A stretch of DNA of 64,000 bases from Phocaeicola coprophilus. Lineage in GTDB: Bacteria; Bacteroidota; Bacteroidia; Bacteroidales; Bacteroidaceae. The translations under genes were made by a program, and so were the position numbers. The number at the start of each line of letters is the position of its first letter. Position 1 is the stretch's first letter. This document shows, piece by piece, positions 34,001 to 44,303 of the stretch. Where the stretch lies: positions 1-64,000 of the forward strand of contig JACJJM010000003.1 of NCBI GenBank assembly GCA_016900015.1, read 5' to 3'. The notes beneath the pieces are model-generated. The model was not told the DNA's origin and searched no databases. It worked only from the letters and a program-made list of their open reading frames with translations.

Positions 34001-35058
34001 CAAGACGCACAAGCCTTTCCGACAGGATGCTGACACAGTTTGTCGTCTGCATCGCCCTGCTGCTCCTGCTGGCCACGCCACTGTTCTACCTGCTGACGAA
34101 ACACTACTATGCCGAGGACATGATAGATGTCATCGAAGCCGTGAAGCAGGGACTTCCCATACCTGACATCGACCTGAAAGAAGACATCATGCAAGGCATC
34201 ATGATACAGTTTGCCATCATCGTCGGCGTGCTGGGCATCGCCATCGTCCTGACCCTGCGGTTCATCTCACGCCGCTTGTGGCGGCCCTTCGACGAAACCC
34301 TGCGCCAGATCGAAGCCTTCCGCCTGGAAAAAGGCGTGCTCCCGGTCCTGCCGGAAAGCGACGTGGCAGAGTTCGCCCGCCTGAACCGGACGCTGACAAC
34401 CCTGATGGACAACAGCCTGAAGAGCTACCGCATGCAGAAAGAGTTCACCGAAAACGCCTCACACGAATTGCAGACACCGCTCGCCGTGTTCCAAAGCCGG
34501 CTCGACCTGCTCCTCCAGTTGCCTGAACTGACCAAACGACAAGCCGACATGATGCAAAGCCTGTATGCGACGGCTTCTCGCCTGTCACACCTGAACCGCA
34601 ACCTGCTGCTCCTGGCGAAGATAGACAACAGCCAGTATGACCGGAAGGAAGAGCTGGACGTCATCACGTTCATCAAAGAGCTGCGCCCGTCGCTGGATAT
34701 TCTTTCAAACGGCGTATCCATCGAGGAAGAGTTCCTCGTCGGGAGCTTGAATGTGACGGCCAACCGTACGCTGTTTGAAAGCCTGGTAAACAACCTTGTC
34801 GTCAATGCCATCCGCCACAATCGTCCCGAGGGGGAAATCAAGCTCCGTGTCACCCGCCGCAGCCTCATCATCTCCAACACGTCCTCCGAACCGGCTCTGG
34901 ACCCCCGCCTGCTGTTCAACCGCTTCTACCGACCATCAGAAAAGACAAAGGGCAACGGGCTGGGACTGGCCATCGTGAAGTCCATCTGCGACTATCACGG
35001 CTGGCAAGTGGCCTACCACTACGAAGAAGGACAACATTTTTTTACAGTCACATTCTGA
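33997..35058 (+). CDS. Sensor histidine kinase, OmpR-partner type
   Basis: A 353-residue membrane kinase. Membrane helices at about 14-34 and 70-88 flank a short periplasmic loop of about 35 residues (YYAEDMIDVIEAVKQGLPIP). The HisKA motif FTENASHELQTPLAVF has phospho-accepting His156. The HATPase core follows, with NNLVVNAIRHN (N box), a degenerate G1 region (IISNTSSEP) and KGNGLGLAIVKSICDYH (G2). Absence of a clean DxGxG box is common in this Bacteroidetes kinase group. It is coupled to the regulator upstream and with the EamA gene forms a three-gene operon. The signal is unknown. Confidence 0.92.
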   Translation: MTRRTSLSDRMLTQFVVCIALLLLLATPLFYLLTKHYYAEDMIDVIEAVKQGLPIPDIDLKEDIMQGIMIQFAIIVGVLGIAIVLTLRFISRRLWRPFDETLRQIEAFRLEKGVLPVLPESDVAEFARLNRTLTTLMDNSLKSYRMQKEFTENASHELQTPLAVFQSRLDLLLQLPELTKRQADMMQSLYATASRLSHLNRNLLLLAKIDNSQYDRKEELDVITFIKELRPSLDILSNGVSIEEEFLVGSLNVTANRTLFESLVNNLVVNAIRHNRPEGEIKLRVTRRSLIISNTSSEPALDPRLLFNRFYRPSEKTKGNGLGLAIVKSICDYHGWQVAYHYEEGQHFFTVTF

Positions 35059-35088
35059 ATTCTTCAAAATGTGCACAAAGTCAGTTCG

Positions 35089-35096
35089 TACTTTTG
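35089..35096 (+). promoter_or_regulatory. Promoter -7 box of the methyltransferase gene
   Basis: TACTTTTG, an exact TAnnTTTG match, 27 bases before the ATG at 35124. It supports that start rather than one at 35094. Confidence 0.5.
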
Positions 35097-35123
35097 CGTC
35101 ATCGCAACAAAAGAAAACGAATT

Positions 35124-35875
35124 ATGGCTTTACTAGAAGATTTTGAATCAAAAGGCAACTGGCTGTTCCGTTACAGGAGCTTTCTGCCACTTTCCATCCT
35201 GAGCATCGGATTACTAGTTCATTTCTTCACGATCCGTGACTCCGGAAGCACGTTTTACACAATCCTTCCCTACCGGACGCATACGAATATGTATGCTTGG
35301 CCATCAGCCTGACAGGCCTGTTCGTACGTGTCTGCACGGTCGGATACACACCTGTCGGGACGTCCGGGCGAAACACCCGGAAACAAGTGGCCGACAGCCT
35401 GAACACGACGGGCATCTACTCGCTGGTGAGACATCCGCTCTATCTGGGCAACTTCCTGATGTGGCTTGGCGTCTCATTGCTCACATGCCATGCAGGCTTC
35501 ATCCTCCTGTTCGTGCTGGCATATTGGCTCTACTATGAACGAATCATGTTCGCCGAAGAACAATTTTTACGGCGCAAATTCGGGAAACGGTATTTGACCT
35601 GGGCAAACCGCACTCCGGCAATCATTCCGGATTTCAAATCATTCACCCCTCCCCGGCTTCCCTTCTCCTGGAAAAAAGTCATCAAAAAGGAGAAAAACGG
35701 CATATTCGCCCTATTTCTGACATTCAGCCTGTTTGACCACCTGGCTGCCTGGCTGCACCCGGAGACCCATCCCGACACGGTCCTCACGGCACTGACCGTC
35801 ATCAGCGGCATAGCCTATCTGGTCCTGAAATTTATCAAGAAACGCACCTCTCTGCTGGACGAACAGGGCCGATAA
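35124..35875 (+). pseudogene. Isoprenylcysteine methyltransferase-like gene with a frameshift
   Basis: Two overlapping frames together encode one protein. Frame one (35124-35312) gives MALLEDFESKGNWLFRYRSF and a first membrane helix, then stops. Frame two is coherent from about 35276 (DAYEYVCLAISLTGLFVRVC) to 35875 and holds the core NTTGIYSLVRHPLYLGNFLM and YYERIMFAEEQFLRRKFGKR of the ICMT/PEMT family, which methylates membrane substrates with S-adenosylmethionine. The junction near 35270-35276 (LPY then DAYEYVC) is explained by loss of one base in the TACCGGAC region. It may be a true mutation, a sequencing error or slippage. The intact protein would be about 250 residues with about five membrane helices. 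Its substrate is unknown. Confidence 0.8.
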
Positions 35876-35972
35876 CCTCCCTGTCTGTCCCGGATGATAA
35901 CATTTTGCTATAAAATTCTGCTTCGTGTACTCTTTTCTATGACATTTTTTAGGCAAATACGCCAAAAGCCAT

Positions 35973-35980
35973 TACCTTTG
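35973..35980 (+). promoter_or_regulatory. Promoter -7 box of the NfnAB-type gene
   Basis: TACCTTTG, an exact TAnnTTTG match, 37 bases before the ATG at 36018, with a T-run about 22 bases upstream instead of a clean TTTG. Confidence 0.5.
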
Positions 35981-36017
35981 TCACAGTTATAGACACTTAA
36001 ATTTGCTAGAAAGAGAC

Positions 36018-38309
36018 ATGAATAGAATCATTGCAAAAGAACAATTCTCCGAAAAGGTGTTCAAGTTTGAAGTGGAGGCTCCCCTGATAGCCAAGTCACG
36101 CAAGGCTGGACACTTCGTCATCGTACGTGTCGGAGAAAAGGGCGAACGCATGCCCTTGACCATAGCCGGCGCAGACCCGGTGAAAGGGACAATCACGCTC
36201 GTGGTGCAGAAAGTCGGACTGTCATCGACACGGCTCTGCGAACTCAATGTGGGAGATGAAGTGACCGACATCGTCGGCCCGCTGGGACAGGCGACACACA
36301 TCGAACGCTTCGGCACCGTGGTATGTGCCGGGGGCGGCGTGGGCGTGGCTCCGATGTTGCCCATCATCCAGGCTCTGAAAGCAGCGGGAAACCGCGTCAT
36401 CTCCGTGCTGGCCGGACGCTCCAAGGACCTTATCATCCTGGAAGACGAAGTGCGCCGTAGCTCAGACGAGGTCATCATCATGACCGACGACGGCTCCTAC
36501 GGACACAAGGGTTTGGTGACGGAAGGCGTGGAAAGCGTCATCAAGCGGGAGAAGGTCGACAAATGCTTCGCTATCGGCCCGGCCATCATGATGAAGTTTG
36601 TCTGTCTGCTGACCAAGAAATATGACATCCCGACCGACGTGTCGCTCAACACCATCATGGTCGACGGCACGGGCATGTGTGGCGCATGCCGCATCACTGT
36701 GGGAGGAAAGACAAAATTCGTCTGTGTCGACGGCCCGGAATTTGACGGACATCAAGTGGACTTCGACGAAATGCTGAAACGTGCCGGTGCCTTCAAGAAA
36801 GCCGAACAGGAAGAGATGGAACACTACAACATCGAGCACGAATGCATGGCCGACAAGAACCAGGAAGGACGCAACGCCCCGTGGCGCGAAAAACTGCGCA
36901 AAAGCATGAAACCCAAAGAACGCACGGCCATCCCACGCGTAGTGATGCCAGAACTGGACCCTGAATACCGCTCACACAGCCGGAAAGAAGAAGTGAACAA
37001 GGGACTGACAGCCGAACAGGCCATGACCGAAGCAAAACGCTGCCTGGACTGTGCCAACCCGACGTGTATGACAGGTTGTCCCGTGGGCATCAACATCCCC
37101 GGATTCATCAAAAACATCGAGCGCGGGGAGTTCCTCGAAGCCGCACGCATCCTGAAAGAGACCAGCGCCCTGCCGGCTGTCTGCGGACGTGTCTGCCCGC
37201 AAGAAAAACAATGCGAGGCACATTGCATCCATCTCAAGATGGGCGAACCGGCTGTAGCCATCGGCTATCTGGAACGCTTCGCAGCCGACTACGAACGGGA
37301 AAGTGGCAAAATGGCCATCCCGCACATCGCTGAAAAAAACGGCATCAAGGTGGCCGTCATCGGCTCAGGTCCTGCCGGACTGTCATTTGCCGGCGATATG
37401 GTCAAGCTGGGATATGACGTGACCGTGTTCGAAGCCTTGCACGAAATCGGAGGCGTCCTGAAATACGGTATTCCGGAATTCCGCCTGCCGAACAAAATCG
37501 TCGACGTGGAAATCGAAAACCTCGGCAAGATGGGCGTGCATTTCGTGAAAGACTGCATCGTGGGCAAGACCATCAGCGTCGACCAACTCAAGGCTGACGG
37601 GTTTAAGGGCATCTTCGTCGCTTCCGGAGCCGGACTGCCCAACTTCATGAACATCCCCGGCGAAAACTCCATCAACATCATGTCGTCCAACGAATACCTG
37701 ACACGCGTAAACCTCATGGACGCAGCCAGCGAAGACAGCGACACACCGGTCACCTTCGGCAAACGCGTGGCTGTCATCGGCGGCGGAAACACAGCAATGG
37801 ACTCCGTGCGCACGGCACGCCGACTGGGGGCCGAACGGGCCATGATTATCTACCGCCGCTCGGAAGCTGAAATGCCAGCACGACTCGAAGAAGTGAAACA
37901 TGCGAAAGAAGAAGGCGTGGAATTCATCACCCTGCACAATCCTATCGAATACATCGCCGACGAACATGGCGCTGTCAAGCAAGTCGTGCTTCAGAAGATG
38001 GAACTGGGCGAACCCGACGCCTCCGGACGACGCAGCCCGGTGCCCATCCCCGGAGCGACCGTCACCATCGACATTGACATGGCCATCGTCAGCGTAGGCG
38101 TATCTCCCAACCCCATCGTCCCGCATTCTATCCCGGGACTTGAGCTCGGACGCAAAGGCACCATCGCCGTCGATGACGACATGCAGTCGTCCATCCCCAC
38201 CATCTATGCCGGCGGTGACATCGTGCGCGGCGGAGCCACCGTCATCCTGGCCATGGGCGACGGACGCCGTGCTGCCGCAGCCATGCACAAGCAGCTGAGC
38301 GGAAAGTAA
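36018..38309 (+). CDS. Fused NfnA-NfnB-type (FNR-like plus GltD-like) oxidoreductase
   Basis: A 763-residue fusion. Residues 1 to about 275 form a ferredoxin-NADP reductase-like subunit (GHFVIVRVGEKGERMPLTIA, then GGGVGVAPMLPII), ending in a cysteine cluster at about 220-235 (MCGACRITVGGKTKFVC) that holds a [2Fe-2S] centre. The rest is a GltD-like half: two cysteine sets for [4Fe-4S] (CLDCANPTCMTGCPVG and CGRVCPQEKQCEAHC), FAD-binding VIGSGPAGLSF (about 447) and NAD(P)-binding VIGGGNTAMDSV (about 585). In clostridia these two halves are separate NfnAB subunits; in Bacteroides the fusion is annotated as a dihydroorotate-dehydrogenase-B-like/glutamate-synthase-like protein. It probably moves electrons between ferredoxin, NADH and NADPH. 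ATG at 36018 has AGAAAGAG upstream. Confidence 0.9.
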   Translation: MNRIIAKEQFSEKVFKFEVEAPLIAKSRKAGHFVIVRVGEKGERMPLTIAGADPVKGTITLVVQKVGLSSTRLCELNVGDEVTDIVGPLGQATHIERFGTVVCAGGGVGVAPMLPIIQALKAAGNRVISVLAGRSKDLIILEDEVRRSSDEVIIMTDDGSYGHKGLVTEGVESVIKREKVDKCFAIGPAIMMKFVCLLTKKYDIPTDVSLNTIMVDGTGMCGACRITVGGKTKFVCVDGPEFDGHQVDFDEMLKRAGAFKKAEQEEMEHYNIEHECMADKNQEGRNAPWREKLRKSMKPKERTAIPRVVMPELDPEYRSHSRKEEVNKGLTAEQAMTEAKRCLDCANPTCMTGCPVGINIPGFIKNIERGEFLEAARILKETSALPAVCGRVCPQEKQCEAHCIHLKMGEPAVAIGYLERFAADYERESGKMAIPHIAEKNGIKVAVIGSGPAGLSFAGDMVKLGYDVTVFEALHEIGGVLKYGIPEFRLPNKIVDVEIENLGKMGVHFVKDCIVGKTISVDQLKADGFKGIFVASGAGLPNFMNIPGENSINIMSSNEYLTRVNLMDAASEDSDTPVTFGKRVAVIGGGNTAMDSVRTARRLGAERAMIIYRRSEAEMPARLEEVKHAKEEGVEFITLHNPIEYIADEHGAVKQVVLQKMELGEPDASGRRSPVPIPGATVTIDIDMAIVSVGVSPNPIVPHSIPGLELGRKGTIAVDDDMQSSIPTIYAGGDIVRGGATVILAMGDGRRAAAAMHKQLSGK

Positions 38310-38332
38310 ACAGACATTGCCCGCAAGCATAT

Positions 38333-38387
38333 CTCCCCGCCGAGGGAACGGACAGCCTTGTCCTCCACCGGCGGGGAGTTCTTTTTT
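38333..38387 (+). terminator. Rho-independent terminator of the NfnAB-type gene
   Basis: CTCCCCGCCG (38333-38342) pairs with CGGCGGGGAG (38369-38378), followed by TTCTTTTTT. The loop and left arm share a 17-base string with the terminator of the second susD gene. Confidence 0.88.
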
Positions 38388-38443
38388 CGGACGCAAAGAC
38401 TGAATTTATGGCCTCCGACCCCGCTCCTATCAAAGGAATTTCC

Positions 38444-38451
38444 TACATTTG
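38444..38451 (+). promoter_or_regulatory. Promoter -7 box of the 107-residue gene
   Basis: TACATTTG, an exact TAnnTTTG match, 26 bases before the ATG at 38478. No -33 TTTG seen. Confidence 0.5.
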
Positions 38452-38477
38452 CCTGACTAACTCTAAAGATACAGCTC

Positions 38478-38801
38478 ATGAACTATACAATCCAAACCAA
38501 TGCCTCAGGCACACGCAGCATGGAAATCACTGAAGAACACTTGCTCACTATCCGCAAATATGCCCTCTTCGAACACCTGATAGACAGCAACGGCATCGTC
38601 GACGAAAGCGTACTCGACAAATTGAAGCTCAACGTCCGCTCGCTCATCGCATCGGCCGAGTGCAACTGCAAAGACCTGCTCGACCTTTGCATCGATGTCA
38701 TCTATCACAACAACATGAAGGCTTTCGGCCTCAATGCATTGGTCAACCTCTACAAAGAATGGAACGAGAAAAATCCGGAAAACAATCTCACAGAAGCCTG
38801 A
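38478..38801 (+). CDS. Conserved-looking small protein of unknown function
   Basis: A 107-residue soluble protein, mostly helical, with an acidic middle (LFEHLIDSNGIVDESVLDKL) and three cysteines in the second half (ECNCKDLLDLC). The Cys-x-Cys followed by a third Cys could bind a metal, but I know no family for it. It ends 23 bases before the YgiQ start and shares the promoter, so it is probably co-transcribed with it. Confidence 0.72.
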   Translation: MNYTIQTNASGTRSMEITEEHLLTIRKYALFEHLIDSNGIVDESVLDKLKLNVRSLIASAECNCKDLLDLCIDVIYHNNMKAFGLNALVNLYKEWNEKNPENNLTEA

Positions 38802-38824
38802 ATACCTCTTCACAGCATCCCGAT

Positions 38825-40678
38825 ATGACGGAACACCGACTCACAGACTGGCTCCCGACGACCAAAAAAGAAGTGGAACTGCGCGGATGGGACACGCTCG
38901 ACGTCATCCTCTTCAGCGCGGATGCCTACGTCGACCATCCTTCATTCGGTGCAGCCGTCATCGGACGCATCCTCGAAGCCGAGGGACTCCGGGTGGCCAT
39001 CGTCACACAACCCAACTGGCGCGACGACCTGCGCGATTTCAAGAAGCTGGGCCGCCCGCGACTCTTCTTCGGCATCGCCCCCGGATGCATGGACTCGATG
39101 GTCAACAAGTACACAGCCAACCGCCGCTTGCGCTCCGAAGATGCCTACACACCCGACGGACGGCACGACCTGCGTCCTGAATATCCCACCATCGTCTACA
39201 CACAAGCCATCAAGCGGTTCTATCCCGACGTACCTGTCGTGCTGGGCGGCATCGAAGCATCCATGCGCCGCGTGACACACTACGACTATTGGCAGGAACG
39301 GCTGCGGAAATGCATCCTCGCCGACTCGGGTGCCGACATGCTCATCTACGGCATGGGCGAACGCCCCGTCACGGAACTATGCCGGCGCATGCTGGCACAG
39401 ATGCAGGAGGACGAAACATTCTCCCTGCGGACACACACACTCCCGACCGACATCCTCCAGACGGCCTACCTCACACGGAAGGACGATGTGCCGGGAGGCA
39501 TCCAACCGGACGACATCCTCCTCCACTCACACGAGGAATGCCTCGCCGACCGGCGGAAGCAGGCAGAGAATATACGCCACGTCGAGGAGGAATCCAACCG
39601 GCTGAAAGCACACCGCATCCTCCAGCCCGTGGACGGACGTACCGTCGTCGTCAATCCACCCTATCCCCCCATGACACAGGCTGAGCTTGACCATTCGTTC
39701 GACCTGCCCTACACACGCCTGCCCCACCCGAAGTACAAGGGCAAACGCATACCGGCCTACGAGATGATAAAGTTCTCCGTCAACATTCATCGCGGATGTT
39801 TCGGCGGATGCGCCTTCTGCACCATTTCGGCCCATCAGGGGAAATTCATCAGCAGCCGCAGCAAAGAAAGCATCCTCCGCGAAGTGAAAGCCATCACCCG
39901 CATGCCGGACTTCAAGGGCTACCTCTCCGACCTTGGCGGACCGTCGGCCAACATGTATGGCATGGGCGGACGGGACACTGCCCTGTGCAGCCGTTGCAGC
40001 CGCCCATCATGTATCCACCCCAAGATCTGCCCCAACCTGAACACGGACCATCGCCCGCTGCTCGACATCTATCGTGCCGTCGACGCCCTGCCCGGCATAC
40101 GCAAAAGCTTCATCGGCAGCGGCGTGCGCTATGACCTCCTGCTCCGCCGAACGGGCGACGAAGCCCTCGACCGCGGCACGCGCGACTACACCGGAGAACT
40201 CATCCGCCACCACGTGAGCGGTCGTCTGAAAGTTGCTCCGGAACACACCAGTGCAAAAGTGCTCCGCCTCATGCGAAAGCCCCCCTTCGAGCAATTTTAT
40301 GAATTCAAGCGCATTTTCGACCGCATCAACCGCGAATGCGGACTGAAGCAGCAAATCATCCCCTACTTCATCTCCAGCCACCCGGGCTGTACGGAAGAGG
40401 ACATGGCCGAACTGGCCGTCATCACCAAGCAGCTGGACTTCCACCTGGAACAAATCCAGGACTTCACGCCCACGCCCATGACCATCAGCACCGAGACGTG
40501 GTACACCGGCTATCATCCCTACACGCTCGAGCCCGTCTTCTCCGCCCGCACGCCCCGCGATAAACTCGCCCAGCGCATGTTTTTCTTCTGGTACAAACCC
40601 GAGGAACGCACCCGTATCGTCGCCGAGCTGCGCCGTATCGGTCGGTCCGACCTCATCGATCGGCTCTATCGCCGCTGA
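38825..40678 (+). CDS. YgiQ-family radical SAM protein
   Basis: A 617-residue radical SAM protein. The [4Fe-4S]-SAM motif is RGCFGGCAFCTISAHQGKF (C-x3-C-x2-C). A Rossmann-like N-terminal domain precedes it (LDVILFSADAYVDHPSFGAA), and a second Cys-rich segment follows (CSRCSRPSCIHPKICPN). The C-terminal part carries LKVAPEHTSAKVLRLM and QDFTPTPMTISTETWYTGYH, typical of YgiQ. The reaction of YgiQ is not known. The ATG at 38825 replaces a longer frame that starts inside the preceding gene in another reading frame. A hairpin follows the stop. Confidence 0.92.
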   Translation: MTEHRLTDWLPTTKKEVELRGWDTLDVILFSADAYVDHPSFGAAVIGRILEAEGLRVAIVTQPNWRDDLRDFKKLGRPRLFFGIAPGCMDSMVNKYTANRRLRSEDAYTPDGRHDLRPEYPTIVYTQAIKRFYPDVPVVLGGIEASMRRVTHYDYWQERLRKCILADSGADMLIYGMGERPVTELCRRMLAQMQEDETFSLRTHTLPTDILQTAYLTRKDDVPGGIQPDDILLHSHEECLADRRKQAENIRHVEEESNRLKAHRILQPVDGRTVVVNPPYPPMTQAELDHSFDLPYTRLPHPKYKGKRIPAYEMIKFSVNIHRGCFGGCAFCTISAHQGKFISSRSKESILREVKAITRMPDFKGYLSDLGGPSANMYGMGGRDTALCSRCSRPSCIHPKICPNLNTDHRPLLDIYRAVDALPGIRKSFIGSGVRYDLLLRRTGDEALDRGTRDYTGELIRHHVSGRLKVAPEHTSAKVLRLMRKPPFEQFYEFKRIFDRINRECGLKQQIIPYFISSHPGCTEEDMAELAVITKQLDFHLEQIQDFTPTPMTISTETWYTGYHPYTLEPVFSARTPRDKLAQRMFFFWYKPEERTRIVAELRRIGRSDLIDRLYRR

Positions 40679-40700
40679 CCGAAGGCTTCCCTCCTCACAG

Positions 40701-40741
40701 ACGGACGTCGCCTCCTAAAAGATTTGGGAAGCGACGTCCGT
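40701..40741. terminator. Hairpin between convergent ygiQ-like and mfd genes
   Basis: ACGGACGTCGC (40701-40711) pairs perfectly with GCGACGTCCGT (40731-40741), loop of 19 bases. No U-run follows on either strand. It lies between two stops and may serve both transcripts. Confidence 0.55.
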
Positions 40742-40769
40742 GCAAAAACAAATAGCGAGGAAGGGAAAG

Positions 40770-43700
40770 TCAGTCGACTGGCATACTCATGATTTCGCGA
40801 AGGATAACGGTCGCTTTCTCCACTGTGTCCACATCACGGACAACAAGACTACGCTTGCCGTTCTGCTCACGTAAGTTGCAGAAGCGTGCATTGTGCCCCA
40901 TATAAGAGATGATTTTCCCAAAAGCTTCGCTCTGAAAATAGGGACTGTCGGGATTGCTGACGAAATAGAGACTCATGCGGCCGGACTTGAGGAAGATACG
41001 CTCGATGCCCAGCCGACGACCCATGCGGCGCAAGGGGACTATCTTGAGCAACTCCTCGCTCTCATGAGGCAAAGCGCCGAAACGGTCTTCCAGCCGCTTG
41101 CGGTAGGCTTCGACGTCGCTGTCGAGTTCCAGATTGTCCAGCTCGCGGTAGAGAAGCATGCGCTCGCTGCTGCTGGGGACATAGGAGTCCGGAAAGAGCA
41201 GCTCGAGGTCGCTCTCAAGCGTACAGTCCGTGACAAACTCTTCGCCACTGAGGCGCACCTCCCCCGTGGCAGCCTGCGTGTCGCCTTCGTAGAGGGAAGC
41301 AAACTCGTCGTTCTTTAATTCCGTGACGGCCTCAGCAAGAATCTTCTGATAGGTCTCGTAGCCCAAGTCGGCGATGAAACCGCTCTGCTCAGCCCCGAGC
41401 AGATTGCCCGCGCCGCGGATGTCAAGGTCCTGCATGGCGATGTGTATGCCGCTACCCAGGTCGGAGAAATTCTCAATCGCCTGGAGACGACGGCGTGACT
41501 CGGTCGGGAGCGTCGACAGCGGCGGTGCGAGAAGGTAGCAGAAGGCTTTCTTGTTGCTGCGGCCCACACGGCCACGCATCTGGTGCAGGTCACTCAGGCC
41601 GAAGTTCTGCGCTTGGTTGATAATGATGGTGTTGGCGTTAGGTATGTCGATGCCGCTCTCGATGATGGTCGTCGCGATGAGGACATCGTAGTCATAGTTG
41701 ACAAAGCTCATGATGACACGCTCCAGCTCTTCGGGAGGCATCTGTCCGTGGCCGACACAGACACGTGCATCAGGGACAAGACGCGTGACCATCGCACGCA
41801 ACTCTTCCAGGTTGCTGATGCGGTTGTTGACAAAAAAGACCTGACCGTTGCGGCTCATCTCGAAGTTGATGGCCTCGGCGATGATTTCCTCGTTGAACGT
41901 GTGCACTTCTGTCTGCACCGGGTAACGGTTGGGAGGAGGTGTCTGGATGACGGACATGTCACGTGCCCCCATAAGGGAGAATTGCAACGTACGGGGGATG
42001 GGCGTGGCAGTCATGGTGAGCGTGTCGACATTGACCTTCAGCTGCTTGAGCTTCTCCTTCACGGCGACGCCGAACTTCTGTTCCTCGTCGATGACAAGCA
42101 GGCCGAGGTCCTTGAAATGGACATCCTTGCCGATGAGCCGGTGCGTGCCGACGAGGATGTTGACCTCACCCTCCTTCAGCTCCTTCAGGATACGGCGCAC
42201 GTCAGTCGCCTTGCGTGCACGGCTGAGGTAGTCGACGCGGCAGGGGAAGTCCTTCAGACGGTCGCGGAACGTGCAGTAGTGCTGGTAGGCAAGGACAGTC
42301 GTGGGGACAAGCACAGCGACCTGCTTGTTGTCACACACGGCCTTGAACGCCGCACGCACGGCGACTTCCGTCTTGCCGAACCCGACGTCACCACACACGA
42401 GACGGTCCATCGGACGGTCGCGCTCCATGTCGGCCTTCACCTCCTGGGTCGCCTTGAGCTGGTCGGGCGTATCCTCGTAGAGGAAGCTCGCCTCCAATTC
42501 GTGCTGGAGGAAGGAGTCGGGGCTGAAGCTGAATCCCTTCTCCTCGCGACGTCGTGCATAGAGGCGGATGAGGTCGCGGGCAATGTCCTTAATCTTGTTC
42601 TTGGTCTTTTCCTTGAGCTTCTCCCAGGCGCCCGTGCCGAGCTTGTTCAGGCGGGGCGGCTCGCCGTCACGGCCCTTGTACTTGGAAATCTTGTGCAGGG
42701 CATGGATGGAGACGAACACCTCGCCCCCGTTCTGATAGACGAGCTTGATGACCTCCTGCGTGCTGTTGCCGTTGGGGATGCGGACGAGACCGGCAAAGCG
42801 TCCGATGCCGTGGTCGATATGGACCACGTAGTCGCCCGGCTCGAACTGGTTGAGCTCCTTCAGCGAGAGGGCCACCTTGCCGCTACGTGCCTTGTCACTC
42901 TTGAGGTTATACTTATGGAAACGGTCGAATATCTGGTGGTCCGTGAAGAAGCAGGTGCGGAGGGTATGGTCAGTGAATCCCTCGTGGAGCGTACGGTCGA
43001 CCGGCGTGAAGGGAATGTCGTCGCCCCGCTCGTCGAAGATGGCACGCAGGCGGTCGGTCTGCTTCACACTGTCGGACAATATATAAATGGTGTAGTGCTT
43101 GTCAAGGAACTCCCGAAGCACGGAGGTGACCATGTCGAAGTTCTTGTGGAATATGGGTTGCATCTCCGTGGAGAAACGGAGCGTAGCTTCGGGCGTACCC
43201 GTCGGACGGGAGCCGAACTCCACGCGACGGAAATCGAGCGCACGACGGGCGAACTCCTCACCGGAGACTGTGGACGGGAGCACGACGTGGTCGACCCCCT
43301 GCTCCTCGGCCAGCGCGACAGCCGCCTGCGGGGAGACCGTCTCGGCATGCACGGAAGCAATCTTCTCTGTCACCCAATGATAGTCCTTCAGCCACATCAC
43401 CGTGTCATCCGGCAGGAAGTCGAGGAGCTGCACCTCGCCACCTCCCCCGCCCGCCAACTCGGGGACAACGGTCACGCGCTCCTTCCGCTCCTTCGAAAGC
43501 TGGCTGTCGACCTCAAACGTGCGTATGCTGTCTATCTCATCGCCGAAGAAGTCGACACGGTAGGGATACTCCGAGGAGAAGGAAAACACATCGAGGATGC
43601 TTCCCCTGACGGCATATTGCCCCGGCTCATACACATAGTCCACGCGTTCGAAGCCCAAGCCCGACAGCCGCCCTGCCACCTCCACAGGGTCTGCCCGGCC

Positions 43701-44147
43701 GCCCTGCTCCAGCGTCAACGTCCGTTCGGACAACTGACGGCAGGAGACCACTTTCTCGGCCAGGGCCTCCGGGTAGGTCACGATGCACACGGGCGAAGTC
43801 CCGTCGCCCAGACGGCTCAGGGCCTCGGTGCGGAGTATCTCGTTGGCCGAATCCTTCTGCCCGTACTTGATGGCACGGCGGTAGGCCGAAGGGAAGAAGA
43901 GGACATCGTCGTCGCCACAGACCTGCGTCAGGTCGTGATAGAAATAACCGGCCTCCTCGAGGTCGTTCAGAATGCAGACAAGCGTATGGCGCTTCTGCCG
44001 GACATACGAAGAGACAAACAAAGGGGCAGCCGAAGCGCATAGCCCCTCCAAGAAAATCGTTCGGGTGGATTTATTCTCGATTAACGTAACGAAAGCCTTC
44101 GTATTCGGATGGCTTTCGTAGACGAGTTGTAGTTCCTGAATATTCAT
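40770..44147 (-). CDS. mfd: Transcription-repair coupling factor Mfd
   Basis: A 1125-residue SF2 translocase that removes RNA polymerase stalled at DNA lesions and recruits UvrA. The N-terminal UvrB-like part is followed by the CarD-like RNA-polymerase-interacting domain ([20 protein letters not shown]). The motor has Walker [18 protein letters not shown] (about residue 589), the DEEQ box [12 protein letters not shown] and motif [17 protein letters not shown]. The C-terminal TRCF domain has [20 protein letters not shown]. Length is normal. The promoter box at 44167-44174 lies 19 bases upstream. Confidence 0.97.
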   Translation of the reverse strand: MNIQELQLVYESHPNTKAFVTLIENKSTRTIFLEGLCASAAPLFVSSYVRQKRHTLVCILNDLEEAGYFYHDLTQVCGDDDVLFFPSAYRRAIKYGQKDSANEILRTEALSRLGDGTSPVCIVTYPEALAEKVVSCRQLSERTLTLEQGGRADPVEVAGRLSGLGFERVDYVYEPGQYAVRGSILDVFSFSSEYPYRVDFFGDEIDSIRTFEVDSQLSKERKERVTVVPELAGGGGGEVQLLDFLPDDTVMWLKDYHWVTEKIASVHAETVSPQAAVALAEEQGVDHVVLPSTVSGEEFARRALDFRRVEFGSRPTGTPEATLRFSTEMQPIFHKNFDMVTSVLREFLDKHYTIYILSDSVKQTDRLRAIFDERGDDIPFTPVDRTLHEGFTDHTLRTCFFTDHQIFDRFHKYNLKSDKARSGKVALSLKELNQFEPGDYVVHIDHGIGRFAGLVRIPNGNSTQEVIKLVYQNGGEVFVSIHALHKISKYKGRDGEPPRLNKLGTGAWEKLKEKTKNKIKDIARDLIRLYARRREEKGFSFSPDSFLQHELEASFLYEDTPDQLKATQEVKADMERDRPMDRLVCGDVGFGKTEVAVRAAFKAVCDNKQVAVLVPTTVLAYQHYCTFRDRLKDFPCRVDYLSRARKATDVRRILKELKEGEVNILVGTHRLIGKDVHFKDLGLLVIDEEQKFGVAVKEKLKQLKVNVDTLTMTATPIPRTLQFSLMGARDMSVIQTPPPNRYPVQTEVHTFNEEIIAEAINFEMSRNGQVFFVNNRISNLEELRAMVTRLVPDARVCVGHGQMPPEELERVIMSFVNYDYDVLIATTIIESGIDIPNANTIIINQAQNFGLSDLHQMRGRVGRSNKKAFCYLLAPPLSTLPTESRRRLQAIENFSDLGSGIHIAMQDLDIRGAGNLLGAEQSGFIADLGYETYQKILAEAVTELKNDEFASLYEGDTQAATGEVRLSGEEFVTDCTLESDLELLFPDSYVPSSSERMLLYRELDNLELDSDVEAYRKRLEDRFGALPHESEELLKIVPLRRMGRRLGIERIFLKSGRMSLYFVSNPDSPYFQSEAFGKIISYMGHNARFCNLREQNGKRSLVVRDVDTVEKATVILREIMSMPVD

Positions 44148-44166
44148 AAGTCATTCGAAGTTGCTG

Positions 44167-44174
44167 CAAAAGTA
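44167..44174 (-). promoter_or_regulatory. Promoter -7 box of mfd
   Basis: The minus strand reads TACTTTTG, an exact TAnnTTTG match, 19 bases before the mfd ATG. Confidence 0.5.
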
Positions 44175-44303
44175 CACAAAAATCACGCACCATTCTATAC
44201 GTCTGCCCAAATGCTTGGGCACTTTCATCCACTTGCCCCGCCGCATCTCCGCCCACAAGGCTTCAAATGTATACATTTTTCACCACCCAAGAGTATCTTC
44301 CGG

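Noticed and set aside
41583-44042. 819-codon plus-strand open frame opposite mfd
   Set aside because: Antisense shadow of mfd; residues are dominated by His, Val, Asp and Leu as expected for complementary frames.
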